A stretch of 64,000 nt of DNA, taken from positions 3,224,001-3,288,000 of the forward strand of contig NZ_CP094970.1 in NCBI RefSeq assembly GCF_025790165.1. The letters run 5' to 3'. Below, in pieces: positions 56,104 to 64,000 of this stretch. How positions within the stretch are numbered: position 1 is the first letter of the stretch; every line of letters starts with the position of its first letter. Origin of the DNA: Solicola gregarius. GTDB taxonomy: Bacteria > Actinomycetota > Actinomycetes > Propionibacteriales > Nocardioidaceae. The notes beneath the pieces are model-generated. The model ran no database searches, was not told where the DNA came from, and was given only the letters and a program-made list of their open reading frames with translations. The position numbers and the translations under genes were made by a program.

Positions 56104-57588
56104 ATGAGTAGACGGATCGAGACGCCGCGGCCGACAGGAGGCGGCGGCGCACGTACGACCGTGCTGCTCGCGGCAGTGGTCGTGCTGGTCGTGGCGGCGT
56201 TGCTTGCGGTCGCCGCCACTCGTACGAGCGGCGACGACGTGGCGCCGGCCGCGACCGAAGGCATTGCCGGCACCGCTCCGATCTCGGCCGTCGGGAGGGC
56301 CTGCGCGACGTTCGGCACAGCGAAGACGACGCCGCCCGCGCTCGACGTCGGAAGCACGACTCTGCAGTCCGACGACGCGTCGGGCGACGGGTCCAGTACC
56401 GCTGCGACGTCTCCCGATGGGAAGGACGTGTCGGCGTTGAAGCTCGACGGCCCGGGTACGTGGGCGGACGCGTCGGTTCCCGGGGGGAAGGCATCCGCCG
56501 TCATCGTGGACGCCCGCGGCGGTCTCGCGCCGTACAGCAGCGCGTTCGCCACGACCCGGCCGCCCGGTGCGCTCGGGTCGGGCCTCGCCGTTCAGGGCTG
56601 CCCGTCCGCCCATGCGGAGTCGTGGTTCGTGGGCGCGGGTAGCACCGCCGAGCATGCGTCGACTTTGGTGCTGACGAACCCAGGAGAGGTCGAGGCGGTC
56701 GTAGACGTCGCGATGTACGGCACCGACGGGGAGGTCAGCGTCGTCGGGGGTGCTGGAATCGTCGTCGAGCCCGGCGACACGACGCGACTGCCGCTCGAGC
56801 GGTTGGGCACGGGCGAGGACGAGCTGGCGCTGTCGGTGCAGACGAGTCGCGGGACGGTGTCGGCGTCGGTGCTCGACGCCACCGGCGAGATCGCCGCCCA
56901 CCGGGGCTCCGATTACCTGCCGTCGGCCGCCGCTCCGTCGACCGACTCCGTCGTCGCGGGCGTACCGGCTGGGGCCGACGGCCGTGAGCTGGTCATCGCC
57001 AATCCCGGCGACCGTGCCGCGAACGTGTCGATCAGCGTGCTGGGCAAGGACGGCGAGTTCACGCCGAGTGGGTTCGAGAGCGCGTCGGTCGGCGCGGGTG
57101 CGGTCAAGAAGCTGGCCCTGCCCGACCAGGTCGACAAGGCGGCGATGTCGGTCCGCCTCGAGTCGGAGGTTCCGGTCACGGGAGCCGTTCGTGCGCTGTC
57201 GTCGGACGACGTCGCGTACGCCTCGTCAGCCGATCCCTTCAGCGGTCCGGTCGCCGTTCCCGTGGCGATCGACGACACGTCGGTGGAGGTCGCCGCGTCG
57301 TCGGCGGAGCTGCAGGGCACGACTGCGCTGCAGGTACGCGCGTACGACGCCGGCGGCAAGTCGGTCGGCAAGGCCGACCTCGAGCTGGAGGCCGGCCGGA
57401 CGACGGTGTTCGACCCCGTCGACGAGACCGGCGCTTCCGACGCCGCGTACGTCACCCTCGCCTCGTCCGGGCAGGGCGCACGCGCCGCCGCGACGTTCGC
57501 CGACGGCGAAGACTGGAGCACCGTGCCGCTGACCGAGCTGCCGTCGACGGTCGTCCGCCCCGCGGTCGGATCGCGGGGGCTGCGCTGA
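56104..57588 (+). CDS. DUF5719 family secreted/membrane-anchored protein
   Basis: 494 aa. One N-terminal membrane helix (TTVLLAAVVVLVVAALLAVA) is followed by a long extracellular beta-rich part with repeated Ig-like strands such as STLVLTNPGEVEAVVDVAMY and ELVIANPGDRAANVSISVLG, and a closing TLASSGQGARAAATFADGED. The length, single helix and position after the large glycosyltransferase match DUF5719 of actinobacteria. Role unknown, probably envelope-related. GGAGG lies upstream of ATG 56104. Confidence 0.85.
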   Translation: MSRRIETPRPTGGGGARTTVLLAAVVVLVVAALLAVAATRTSGDDVAPAATEGIAGTAPISAVGRACATFGTAKTTPPALDVGSTTLQSDDASGDGSSTAATSPDGKDVSALKLDGPGTWADASVPGGKASAVIVDARGGLAPYSSAFATTRPPGALGSGLAVQGCPSAHAESWFVGAGSTAEHASTLVLTNPGEVEAVVDVAMYGTDGEVSVVGGAGIVVEPGDTTRLPLERLGTGEDELALSVQTSRGTVSASVLDATGEIAAHRGSDYLPSAAAPSTDSVVAGVPAGADGRELVIANPGDRAANVSISVLGKDGEFTPSGFESASVGAGAVKKLALPDQVDKAAMSVRLESEVPVTGAVRALSSDDVAYASSADPFSGPVAVPVAIDDTSVEVAASSAELQGTTALQVRAYDAGGKSVGKADLELEAGRTTVFDPVDETGASDAAYVTLASSGQGARAAATFADGEDWSTVPLTELPSTVVRPAVGSRGLR

Positions 57589-57618
57589 CCGACGGGTCGG
57601 CGGTGCAGGAGCGTCGGG

Positions 57619-58065
57619 TCAGCGGGGTGGGTCGAGGTCGTCGGGGTCGACTCCCCACAGCACCGCCAGCTCCTCGATGAGCGTGTCGAGCAGCAAGTCG
57701 GCGAGATCGGTGGCGTCCTCGCTGTGGGTGAGCAGTGGCCGGCGGAACACCACCACCCGGGCACGGGTATCGGGTCCCTCCGGCACGCTGCTTGCGTACG
57801 GAACGTGGCGTACCCACTCCTCGGGAAGCAGCGGATGGTCCTCGACGGCGAACTCGACCGCGTCGACCCGCTCGGGAAATCGAGTGCGCAACCGGTCGAC
57901 GACGGCGAGGACGAGGTCGTCGAATTCTTCGGCGGGTGACCGCTGGGCCGGCACGCCGTCGGGTGCCAACGGACCCGGTAACGCGAGCGGACCGCGCGTC
58001 CCTCGCCCGCGGCGATCGCGCCGTCGACCCGATCGCGCGGGTGCGTGCGTTGCTTTCGGCCTCAT
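57619..58065 (-). CDS. Metallopeptidase-family (zincin-like) protein without the HExxH motif
   Basis: 148 aa. A basic N-terminus (residues 1-25) is followed by the PF06262-type core: FDDLVLAVVDRLRTRFPERV, VEFAVEDHPLLPEEW, ARVVVFRRPLLTHSEDATDL. Where family enzymes have H-E-x-x-H-H-F-G, this protein has LIEELAVLWGVDPDDL, so the zinc ligands are missing and it should not be a peptidase. Its neighbours (whiB2, DUF3499, pmm) are those of Rv3259. A structural or regulatory role is more likely. Confidence 0.82.
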   Translation of the reverse strand: MRPKATHAPARSGRRRDRRGRGTRGPLALPGPLAPDGVPAQRSPAEEFDDLVLAVVDRLRTRFPERVDAVEFAVEDHPLLPEEWVRHVPYASSVPEGPDTRARVVVFRRPLLTHSEDATDLADLLLDTLIEELAVLWGVDPDDLDPPR

Positions 58066-58116
58066 CGCGGTGAGCCTAACGACAGCCGCGCGGGACGGAC
58101 AGGTACCGTCTGCCTC

Positions 58117-58473
58117 GTGAGTCCAGTCCGCCGTTGTTCGCGTACTGCCTGCGCGCGACAAGCGATCGCCACGTTGACGTACGTGTACTCGGATCAGACG
58201 GCGGTGCTCGGCCCGCTCGCGACCTACGCCGAGCCGCACAGCTACGACCTGTGCGAGTTCCACTCCGAGCGGCTGTCCGCGCCGCGCGGCTGGGAGGTGC
58301 TTCGGCTCGCTCCCGATCCCGATGCGATGCAGCCGTCGCACGACGACCTGGAGGCACTCGCCGACGCCGTGCGCGAGGCAGCGCGGCCGGTCGAGGCGCC
58401 CGAGCCGCAGGGAGACGGCGTCGAGGTCGGCCGCCGCGGCCACCTCCGGGTGCTGCGCTCGAACCAGCCGTGA
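58117..58473 (+). CDS. DUF3499 family protein
   Basis: 118 aa from GTG 58117. It has the family pattern of two Cys pairs: RRCSRTACARQAIATLTYVY and later YDLCEFHSERLSAPRGWEV, which could bind zinc, with DQTAVLGPLATYAEPHSYDL between. It corresponds to Rv3258c. The stop overlaps the phosphomannomutase start (GTGA), so the two are co-translated. Function unknown. Confidence 0.88.
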   Translation: MSPVRRCSRTACARQAIATLTYVYSDQTAVLGPLATYAEPHSYDLCEFHSERLSAPRGWEVLRLAPDPDAMQPSHDDLEALADAVREAARPVEAPEPQGDGVEVGRRGHLRVLRSNQP

Positions 58474-59849
58474 CGCCGCCGACCAGCGCGCGAGTCGACG
58501 CCGTCCTCAAGGCGTACGACGTCCGCGGCGCGACACCTGACCCGCTCGATCCGGAGCTGGCGGCCGCGTACGCGACGGCGTTCGCCGAGCACGTCGATCC
58601 GGGTGCCGAGCGCCCGATCGTGCTGGGTCGCGACCTGCGTACCTCATCGGAGCCGATCGCCGCCGCGGTCGCGGACGCGCTGACGGCCGCCGGCTGGAAC
58701 GTCGTCGACGTCGGTGTCTGCTCGACGGACCTGCTGTACTTCGGATCCGGAGAGCATGACACGCCGGGCATCATGATCACCGCGAGCCACAATCCCGCAC
58801 GCGACAACGGCATGAAGTTCTGTCGGCGCGGCGCGCGGCCGATCGGCCGAGATGACGGGCTGGCCGAGGTCGCCGAGCGGGCGAAGGCGCTGCTCGCCGG
58901 CGAGACCATACGAATCGGGCCCCGCGGCGTACGCACGCCGACGGACCTGTCCGGGCAGTACGCCGACCGTCTCGTCGGGCTGGCTCCCGTGCATGGTCGA
59001 CGGCTGAGGGTCGTCGTCGATGCCGCGAACGCGGTAGCCGGGGTGACCACTCCCGTGGTCTTCGAGTTGCTGCCGGTCGATCTCGTGCCCCTCTACTTCG
59101 AGCCCGACGGGACGTTCCCCCACCACGAGCCGAACCCGCTCGCGCCCGAGAACCTCGTCGACCTGCAGGCGGCCGTGCGCACGCACGGAGCCGACCTCGG
59201 TCTCGCGTTCGACGGCGACGCCGACCGATGCTTCGTCGTCGACGAGACCGGTGCGGTGGTCAGTGGATCGGCGATCGCCTGTCTGATCGCGTCACGGGTG
59301 CTGCGAGACCATCCGGGGGCGACGATCCTGCACAACCTGATCTGCTCGCGGTCCGTGCCCGAGACGATCACCGCGAACGGCGGCGTCCCCGTACGCACGC
59401 CGGTCGGGCATTCGCTGATCAAGGCCGAGATGGCGCGCACCGGCGCGCGCTTCGGCGGCGAGCACTCGGGACACTTCTACTTCGCCGACTTCTTCCTCGC
59501 AGATTCGGGCATGCTCGCCGCGTTGCACGTGCTCGGCGCGCTGGCCTCCGCGGACGTACCGCTATCGGAGCTGCTCGCGCCGTACGACCTGTACTCGGCG
59601 TCGGGCGAGGTCAACAGCACGGTCGCCGACCCGGTCGCCGCGATGCGTCGGGTCGTCGATGCGTACGACGGCACCGACGAGATCGAGGTCGACCGCCTGG
59701 ACGGCGTCACGGTCGGCCATCCCGGCTGGTGGTTCAACGTACGTGCCTCGAACACCGAGCCGGTCGTGAGGCTCAACGTGGAGGCGCTCGACCACGCGTC
59801 GATGGAGGCACTGCGCGACGAGGTCCTGAACCTGATCCGCCGCGCGTGA
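58470..59849 (+). CDS. manB: Phosphomannomutase/phosphoglucomutase
   Basis: 459-aa alpha-D-phosphohexomutase. Catalytic serine loop GIMITASHNPARDNGMKFCR, the metal site LGLAFDGDADRCFVVDETG, sugar-binding GARFGGEHSGHFYFADFF and the C-terminal phosphate loop VRASNTEPVVRLNVEA are complete. It makes mannose-1-phosphate (or glucose-1-phosphate) for GDP-mannose and wall glycan synthesis, matching the nucleotidyltransferase encoded at 47.5 kb. GTG start, overlapping DUF3499. Confidence 0.94.
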   Translation: MTPPTSARVDAVLKAYDVRGATPDPLDPELAAAYATAFAEHVDPGAERPIVLGRDLRTSSEPIAAAVADALTAAGWNVVDVGVCSTDLLYFGSGEHDTPGIMITASHNPARDNGMKFCRRGARPIGRDDGLAEVAERAKALLAGETIRIGPRGVRTPTDLSGQYADRLVGLAPVHGRRLRVVVDAANAVAGVTTPVVFELLPVDLVPLYFEPDGTFPHHEPNPLAPENLVDLQAAVRTHGADLGLAFDGDADRCFVVDETGAVVSGSAIACLIASRVLRDHPGATILHNLICSRSVPETITANGGVPVRTPVGHSLIKAEMARTGARFGGEHSGHFYFADFFLADSGMLAALHVLGALASADVPLSELLAPYDLYSASGEVNSTVADPVAAMRRVVDAYDGTDEIEVDRLDGVTVGHPGWWFNVRASNTEPVVRLNVEALDHASMEALRDEVLNLIRRA

Positions 59850-59854
59850 CATCC

Positions 59855-59923
59855 GCCCCGTGGGCATGACGTTCGGGTCGTGACACGCCGGCGTGTCGCA
59901 CCGAAACGTCATGCCCACGGGGC
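59855..59923. repeat. Palindromic repeat family, copy C
   Basis: 69-nt palindrome, 6 bases after the mutase stop. Outer arms GCCCCGTGGGCATGACGTT (59855-59873) and its complement (59905-59923) are identical to copy A, and the core GACACGCC/GGCGTGTC is perfect. It may be the terminator of the DUF3499-manB pair, though the downstream genes run in the same direction. Confidence 0.85.
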
Positions 59924-59968
59924 GGGCACCCGGCTGGAAGGCGCCGGCGGTGGCATCCTGGGGGCGTG

Positions 59969-60139
59969 ATGAACCTGGACGCGTCGCTACTGGAGATCCT
60001 CGTCTGCCCGGTCTGTCGGTCCCGGCTGGCCGTCGACGAGGAGGCGTCGGCGCTCGTGTGTGCGGCATGTCCGCAGACGTACGAGGTGCGCGACGGCATC
60101 CCCGTGCTGACGGTCGCCGACGACGCCCCGAACTCCTGA
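59969..60139 (+). CDS. Trm112 family protein
   Basis: 56 aa: MNLDASLLEILVCPVCRSRL followed by VCAACPQTYEVRDGIPVL. The two Cys-x-x-Cys-type pairs and the strand P-V-L-T mark the Trm112/UPF0434 zinc-ribbon fold, whose eukaryotic member activates methyltransferases. It is the small protein usually found beside phosphomannomutase and the SIS protein in actinobacteria. A GTG at 59966 directly before the ATG could also be used. Confidence 0.88.
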   Translation: MNLDASLLEILVCPVCRSRLAVDEEASALVCAACPQTYEVRDGIPVLTVADDAPNS

Positions 60140-60145
60140 GGCGTA

Positions 60146-60310
60146 AGGTCGTGCCTCCTCATACCCCGCCGGCTCGCGTGCCTCCGCATCCCGCCTGGCG
60201 GCGTTACGGTCGCTCGCAGGAGAAGCCAACTACAACTTCGCTCCCGCGCCTTGCCAGATCGGGCGCGTAGACCCGCTCGCTGGTCGGCGCGGCACAAGGA
60301 GGCACGACCT
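60146..60310. mobile_element. 165-bp MITE-like element with 14-bp terminal inverted repeats
   Basis: AGGTCGTGCCTCCT at 60146-60159 is exactly repeated in inverted form at 60297-60310, enclosing 137 bases without a coding frame. The right end carries the GGAGG (60298-60302) that serves as ribosome-binding site of the SIS gene. No transposase is present and flanking target duplications are not convincing (TA on one side, AA on the other). It could instead be a regulatory inverted repeat whose left arm masks the ribosome-binding site. Confidence 0.4.
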
Positions 60311-60311
60311 A

Positions 60312-61322
60312 ATGTTCGACGACAGCCGTCTCGACGACGCCGAGGTGCTCAGTGCGGCCGACCAACGGCTGAGGTTCCTGGCCGAGGCCGGCGCGCGCGT
60401 ACGCGCAGAGGTGCAGCTGTCGGCGGAGTCCATCGAGTCCCTAGCAGAGCAAGGGATGCCGCGGGCCGTCGTCGCGGCGGGCAAGGGTGCGCGGCTGCTT
60501 CGCGCCGTACTCGAGTCGGCCTGCCCGGTACCCTTCGTCGCCTGGCCGGGCCCCGGCCTGCCGGGCTGGACCGGGCCGCTCGACACGGTCGTCGTACTCG
60601 CCCAGGCGACCGGCGACGCGGGTGCCGCGACGGCCGTCGCAGAGGCCCGCAGGCGAGGCTCGACGCTGATCCTCACCTCGATCCGCGGCTCGCAGATCGA
60701 GGAGCTCGCCGCCGGTCCGCACTCGACGGTGCTGACCACCCAGAGCGACGACTCGCTCGCCGGTGCGGTCGTACTTCTCCAGGCCATGGCGCGGTTGCGG
60801 CTGGGTCCGGCGGTCGACGGCGAGGAGGTCGCGCTGGCGCTCGACGGCGTCGCATCGCGCTGCTCGCCCTTCGTCGACTCCGCAACCAATCCGGCGAAGC
60901 TGCTCGCGCTGTCGCTCGCTGACGGGACGCCGCTGCTGTGGGGCGGCTCCGCGCTCGCGGCGCGTGCGGCGAGGAGGATCGCCGAGGCGATCCGCCGCGA
61001 GACCGGGAGGCCGGCGTTCGCGGCGGACGTCGACCACCTGCTGCCCGTGCTCGAGCGCACGCCGCCGAAGGACGTGTTCGCCGATCCTTTCGAGTCCGGC
61101 GACTCGTCGGTTCGCGCGAGCGTGCTGGTCGTCGACGACGGCTCCGACGATGCATCCGTGATCGCCGAGCGCGTACGACTCGTCGAGGAGGCCGAGCGCT
61201 GCGACGTACCGGTCGAGTCCGTGAGCGAGACCCAAGGGTCCGAGCTTGCGCGCTACGCGTCGGCCCTCGGACTCGGTACGTACCTCGCCGCCTACCTCGG
61301 CATAGCCCTCTCCGACGCCTGA
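60312..61322 (+). CDS. SIS domain protein, phosphomannose-isomerase-like
   Basis: 336 aa with two sugar-isomerase-like halves: [20 protein letters not shown] with [20 protein letters not shown] (about 50-115) and [20 protein letters not shown] (about 215-300) with a closing helix. It corresponds to Rv3256c and resembles bifunctional phosphoglucose/phosphomannose isomerase without all its catalytic residues. It probably supports mannose-phosphate supply, given manB just upstream. Translation starts at ATG 60312, and GGAGG comes from the inverted-repeat element. Confidence 0.82.
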   Translation: MFDDSRLDDAEVLSAADQRLRFLAEAGARVRAEVQLSAESIESLAEQGMPRAVVAAGKGARLLRAVLESACPVPFVAWPGPGLPGWTGPLDTVVVLAQATGDAGAATAVAEARRRGSTLILTSIRGSQIEELAAGPHSTVLTTQSDDSLAGAVVLLQAMARLRLGPAVDGEEVALALDGVASRCSPFVDSATNPAKLLALSLADGTPLLWGGSALAARAARRIAEAIRRETGRPAFAADVDHLLPVLERTPPKDVFADPFESGDSSVRASVLVVDDGSDDASVIAERVRLVEEAERCDVPVESVSETQGSELARYASALGLGTYLAAYLGIALSDA

Positions 61323-61350
61323 GGAGGTCGCGACCGCTACGCTGGCACAC

Positions 61351-62781
<1,431 letters not shown>

Positions 62782-62797
62782 CCGGCAAGGGAGACGT

Positions 62798-63500
62798 GTG
62801 GACACCACGACCGACAAGGTGAGCGGCGGCGGGCGGGTTCTCGTCATCGACGACGACACCGCGCTGTCGGAGATGCTCACGATCGTCCTGGAGAACGAGG
62901 GCTTCGAGCCGGTCGTCTGCAGTACGGGCGATGGTGCGCTGCCCGCGTTCCGTGAGCACAAGCCCGACATCGTCCTGCTCGACCTGATGCTCCCGGGCAT
63001 CGGCGGCATCGATGTGTGTCGGGCGATCCGTGCGGAGTCGGGTGTCCCGATCGTGATGCTCACCGCCAAGAGCGACACCGTCGATATCGTCCTCGGCCTC
63101 GAAGTCGGGTGCCGACGACTACGTCGTGAAGCCGTTCAAGCCCAAGGAGCTCATCGCCCGCATCCGCGCGCGGATGCGCCGGTTCGAGGAGGCGCCGCCG
63201 GAGACCTTGACGATCGGCGACCTGTCGATCGACGTCGCGGGCCACCGCGTCACGCGAAGCGACGAGGAGCTCTCGCTGACGCCGCTCGAGTTCGACCTGC
63301 TGCTGTGTCTCGCGCGCAAGCCGTGGCAGGTCTTCACTCGGGAGGTGCTGCTCGAGCAGGTGTGGGGCTACCGCCACGCCGCGGACACGCGGCTGGTGAA
63401 CGTCCATGTCCAGCGGCTGCGCTCGAAGATCGAGCATGACCCCGAGCACCCGCAGATCGTTCTCACGGTACGTGGGGTGGGATACAAGGCGGGGTCGTGA
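62798..63500 (+). pseudogene. mtrA: Response regulator MtrA, frame broken as sequenced
   Basis: 233 aa if one base is removed. OmpR-class regulator: receiver domain with VLVIDDDTALSEMLTIVLEN, phosphoacceptor Asp62 in DIVLLDLMLPGIGG and the switch Thr/Lys in IVMLTAKSDTVDIVLGL; then, in the next frame, DDYVVKPFKPKELIARIRAR and the winged-helix domain LTPLEFDLLLCLARKPWQVF ... VNVHVQRLRSKIEHDPEHPQ. The frame breaks at GAAGTCGGG (63101-63109); dropping one A gives L-E-S-G-A-D-D-Y, the exact family sequence. GTG start with AAGGGAG upstream. MtrA controls cell division and wall genes and is normally essential. Confidence 0.85.
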
Positions 63501-63519
63501 TGGACAGCGGCCGACGGAC

Positions 63520-63689
63520 ATGAGCGGCGAGGAAGGCAGCGATCGGAGTGGCCGGCGCGAGGAACGAGCGCCGTCCGCGACGAGAGCGGACGACCGAGCG
63601 CGACCGGCAGGGATGAGCGGCGAGGAAGGCAGCGATCGGAGTGGCCGGCGCGAGGAACGAGCGCCGTCCGCGACGAGAGCGGACGACCG
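63520..63689 (+). repeat. Tandem duplication of 77 nt at a 93-nt period
   Basis: Bases 63520-63596 and 63613-63689 are identical over 77 positions, beginning ATGAGCGGCGAGGAAGGCAG. Each copy contains two hairpins, CGGCGC-N9-GCGCCG and TCCGC-N7-GCGGA. The 93-base period keeps the frame, so the copy adds 31 residues to MtrB. Confidence 0.88.
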
Positions 63690-64000
63690 GCCGAAGCCGA
63701 TGCCGGGCGGGGTACGCGAGTCGCCGGCGGATGATGGACGTGGCGCCGATAGGGCGCCCCCTGCGGACGGCGGGCGCTCACCGAGGCCGAGCGGTGAGCC
63801 CGCGGCGCGAGCAACGGTGGCGAGCGGCTATCTGTCGGGCGAGTCGGTTGGCCGCCTGCGTACGCACGCGGTCGCGCTGCTCCGCCGGGTCTTCGTCGTT
63901 GTCACCCGGCCGTTCGTGCTCGCGGTACGGGTGTGGCGGCGGTCCGTGCAGGCCCGTGTCGTCATCGGCACCCTGGTGCTCTGCTCGATCGTGATCGGGC
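63520..64000 (+). CDS. mtrB: Sensor histidine kinase MtrB (N-terminal part, runs off the window)
   Basis: 160 residues are visible. An unusual N-terminal tail of two 31-aa repeats (MSGEEGSDRSGRREERAPSA...) and a Pro/Arg/Asp-rich stretch leads to SVGRLRTHAVALLRRVFVVV and the first membrane helix VVIGTLVLCSIVIG at the edge. Its position directly behind mtrA and the R-R-S-V-Q-A-R-V-V-I-G-T boundary before helix 1 are those of MtrB. It would phosphorylate MtrA in response to envelope state. The start is uncertain: ATG 63520 overlaps no clear ribosome site, and ATG 63613 or a later Met would shorten the repeat tail. Confidence 0.78.
   Translation, partial: MSGEEGSDRSGRREERAPSATRADDRARPAGMSGEEGSDRSGRREERAPSATRADDRPKPMPGGVRESPADDGRGADRAPPADGGRSPRPSGEPAARATVASGYLSGESVGRLRTHAVALLRRVFVVVTRPFVLAVRVWRRSVQARVVIGTLVLCSIVIG

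Noticed and set aside
63090-63130. Programmed frameshift in mtrA
   Set aside because: No slippery heptamer or following structure is evident, the family uses a plain frame, and similar single-base breaks occur elsewhere in the window; sequence error is simpler.

Overview
The window is high-GC, densely packed DNA from an actinomycete. Evidence includes a WhiB regulator beside F420 genes (cofD/cofE), an MtrA-MtrB two-component pair after adenosylhomocysteinase, an acyl-CoA carboxylase beta subunit with its small epsilon subunit and BirA, paired LCP (LytR-CpsA-Psr) proteins, DUF3499, DUF2630 and DUF5719 proteins, and many GTG starts with ATGA/GTGA overlaps. The order whiB2 - cofD - cofE - sugar nucleotidyltransferase and DUF3499 - pmm - SIS protein - ahcY - mtrAB matches the conserved core known from mycobacteria. 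I infer a member of Propionibacteriales (Nocardioidaceae-like); the genus cannot be fixed from the sequence alone.

Layout. 1-4.6 kb: Ser/Thr kinase, a secreted von Willebrand A protein, an acyl-CoA dehydrogenase. 4.7-8.1 kb: a cytosine salvage island (permease, yeast-type cytosine deaminase, divergent PucR regulator). 8.1-12.3 kb: GNAT acetyltransferase, VapBC toxin-antitoxin, Maf, a DHA2 exporter with its TetR repressor. 12.5-17.7 kb: AccE-PccB, BirA, DUF2630, a PH-domain membrane protein with a class III cyclase, GtrA. 17.8-19.6 kb: purK-purE. 19.6-28.8 kb: a structured-looking leader and one giant secreted multidomain protein (PA14, nine FN3, four malectin-like domains, a sugar-dehydrogenase beta-propeller). 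28.8-34 kb: glutamate dehydrogenase cluster, a second acyl-CoA dehydrogenase, a 48-aa protein coupled to a YigZ/IMPACT protein. 34.2-36.7 kb: secreted reprolysin-like metalloprotease. 36.9-46.5 kb: cell-wall galactan locus (two LCP ligases, GlfT1-like and other GT2 enzymes, UDP-galactopyranose mutase, GlfT2-like polymerase, Wzm/Wzt ABC exporter). 46.5-53 kb: TIGR03089 protein, nucleotidyltransferase, CofE, CofD, a membrane protein with a highly repetitive Gln/Pro tail, WhiB. 53.2-64 kb: large GT2 membrane protein, DUF5719, degenerate metallopeptidase, DUF3499, phosphomannomutase, Trm112, SIS protein, AhcY, MtrA, start of MtrB.

How the genes work together. The middle is a cell-envelope region: sugar-nucleotide supply (phosphomannomutase, SIS isomerase-like protein, nucleotidyltransferase, Glf), polymerisation (GlfT1/GlfT2), export (Wzm/Wzt) and ligation to the wall (LCP). 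MtrAB, the kinase and WhiB are the usual cell-division and envelope regulators. Small metabolic modules (cytosine, purine, acyl-CoA, F420, glutamate) lie between.

Oddities. Four genes have single-base frame breaks (vWA, GNAT, large GT2, mtrA); because mtrA is normally essential, these most likely reflect sequence error. Intergenic spaces carry unusually long near-perfect hairpins. One 70-nt palindrome occurs three times as a family. A 165-bp MITE-like element supplies the ribosome-binding site of the SIS gene. The two acyl-CoA dehydrogenase genes share an upstream operator-like motif. No rRNA, tRNA, CRISPR, transposase or prophage was seen, and no stretch longer than 300 bases lacks a gene.
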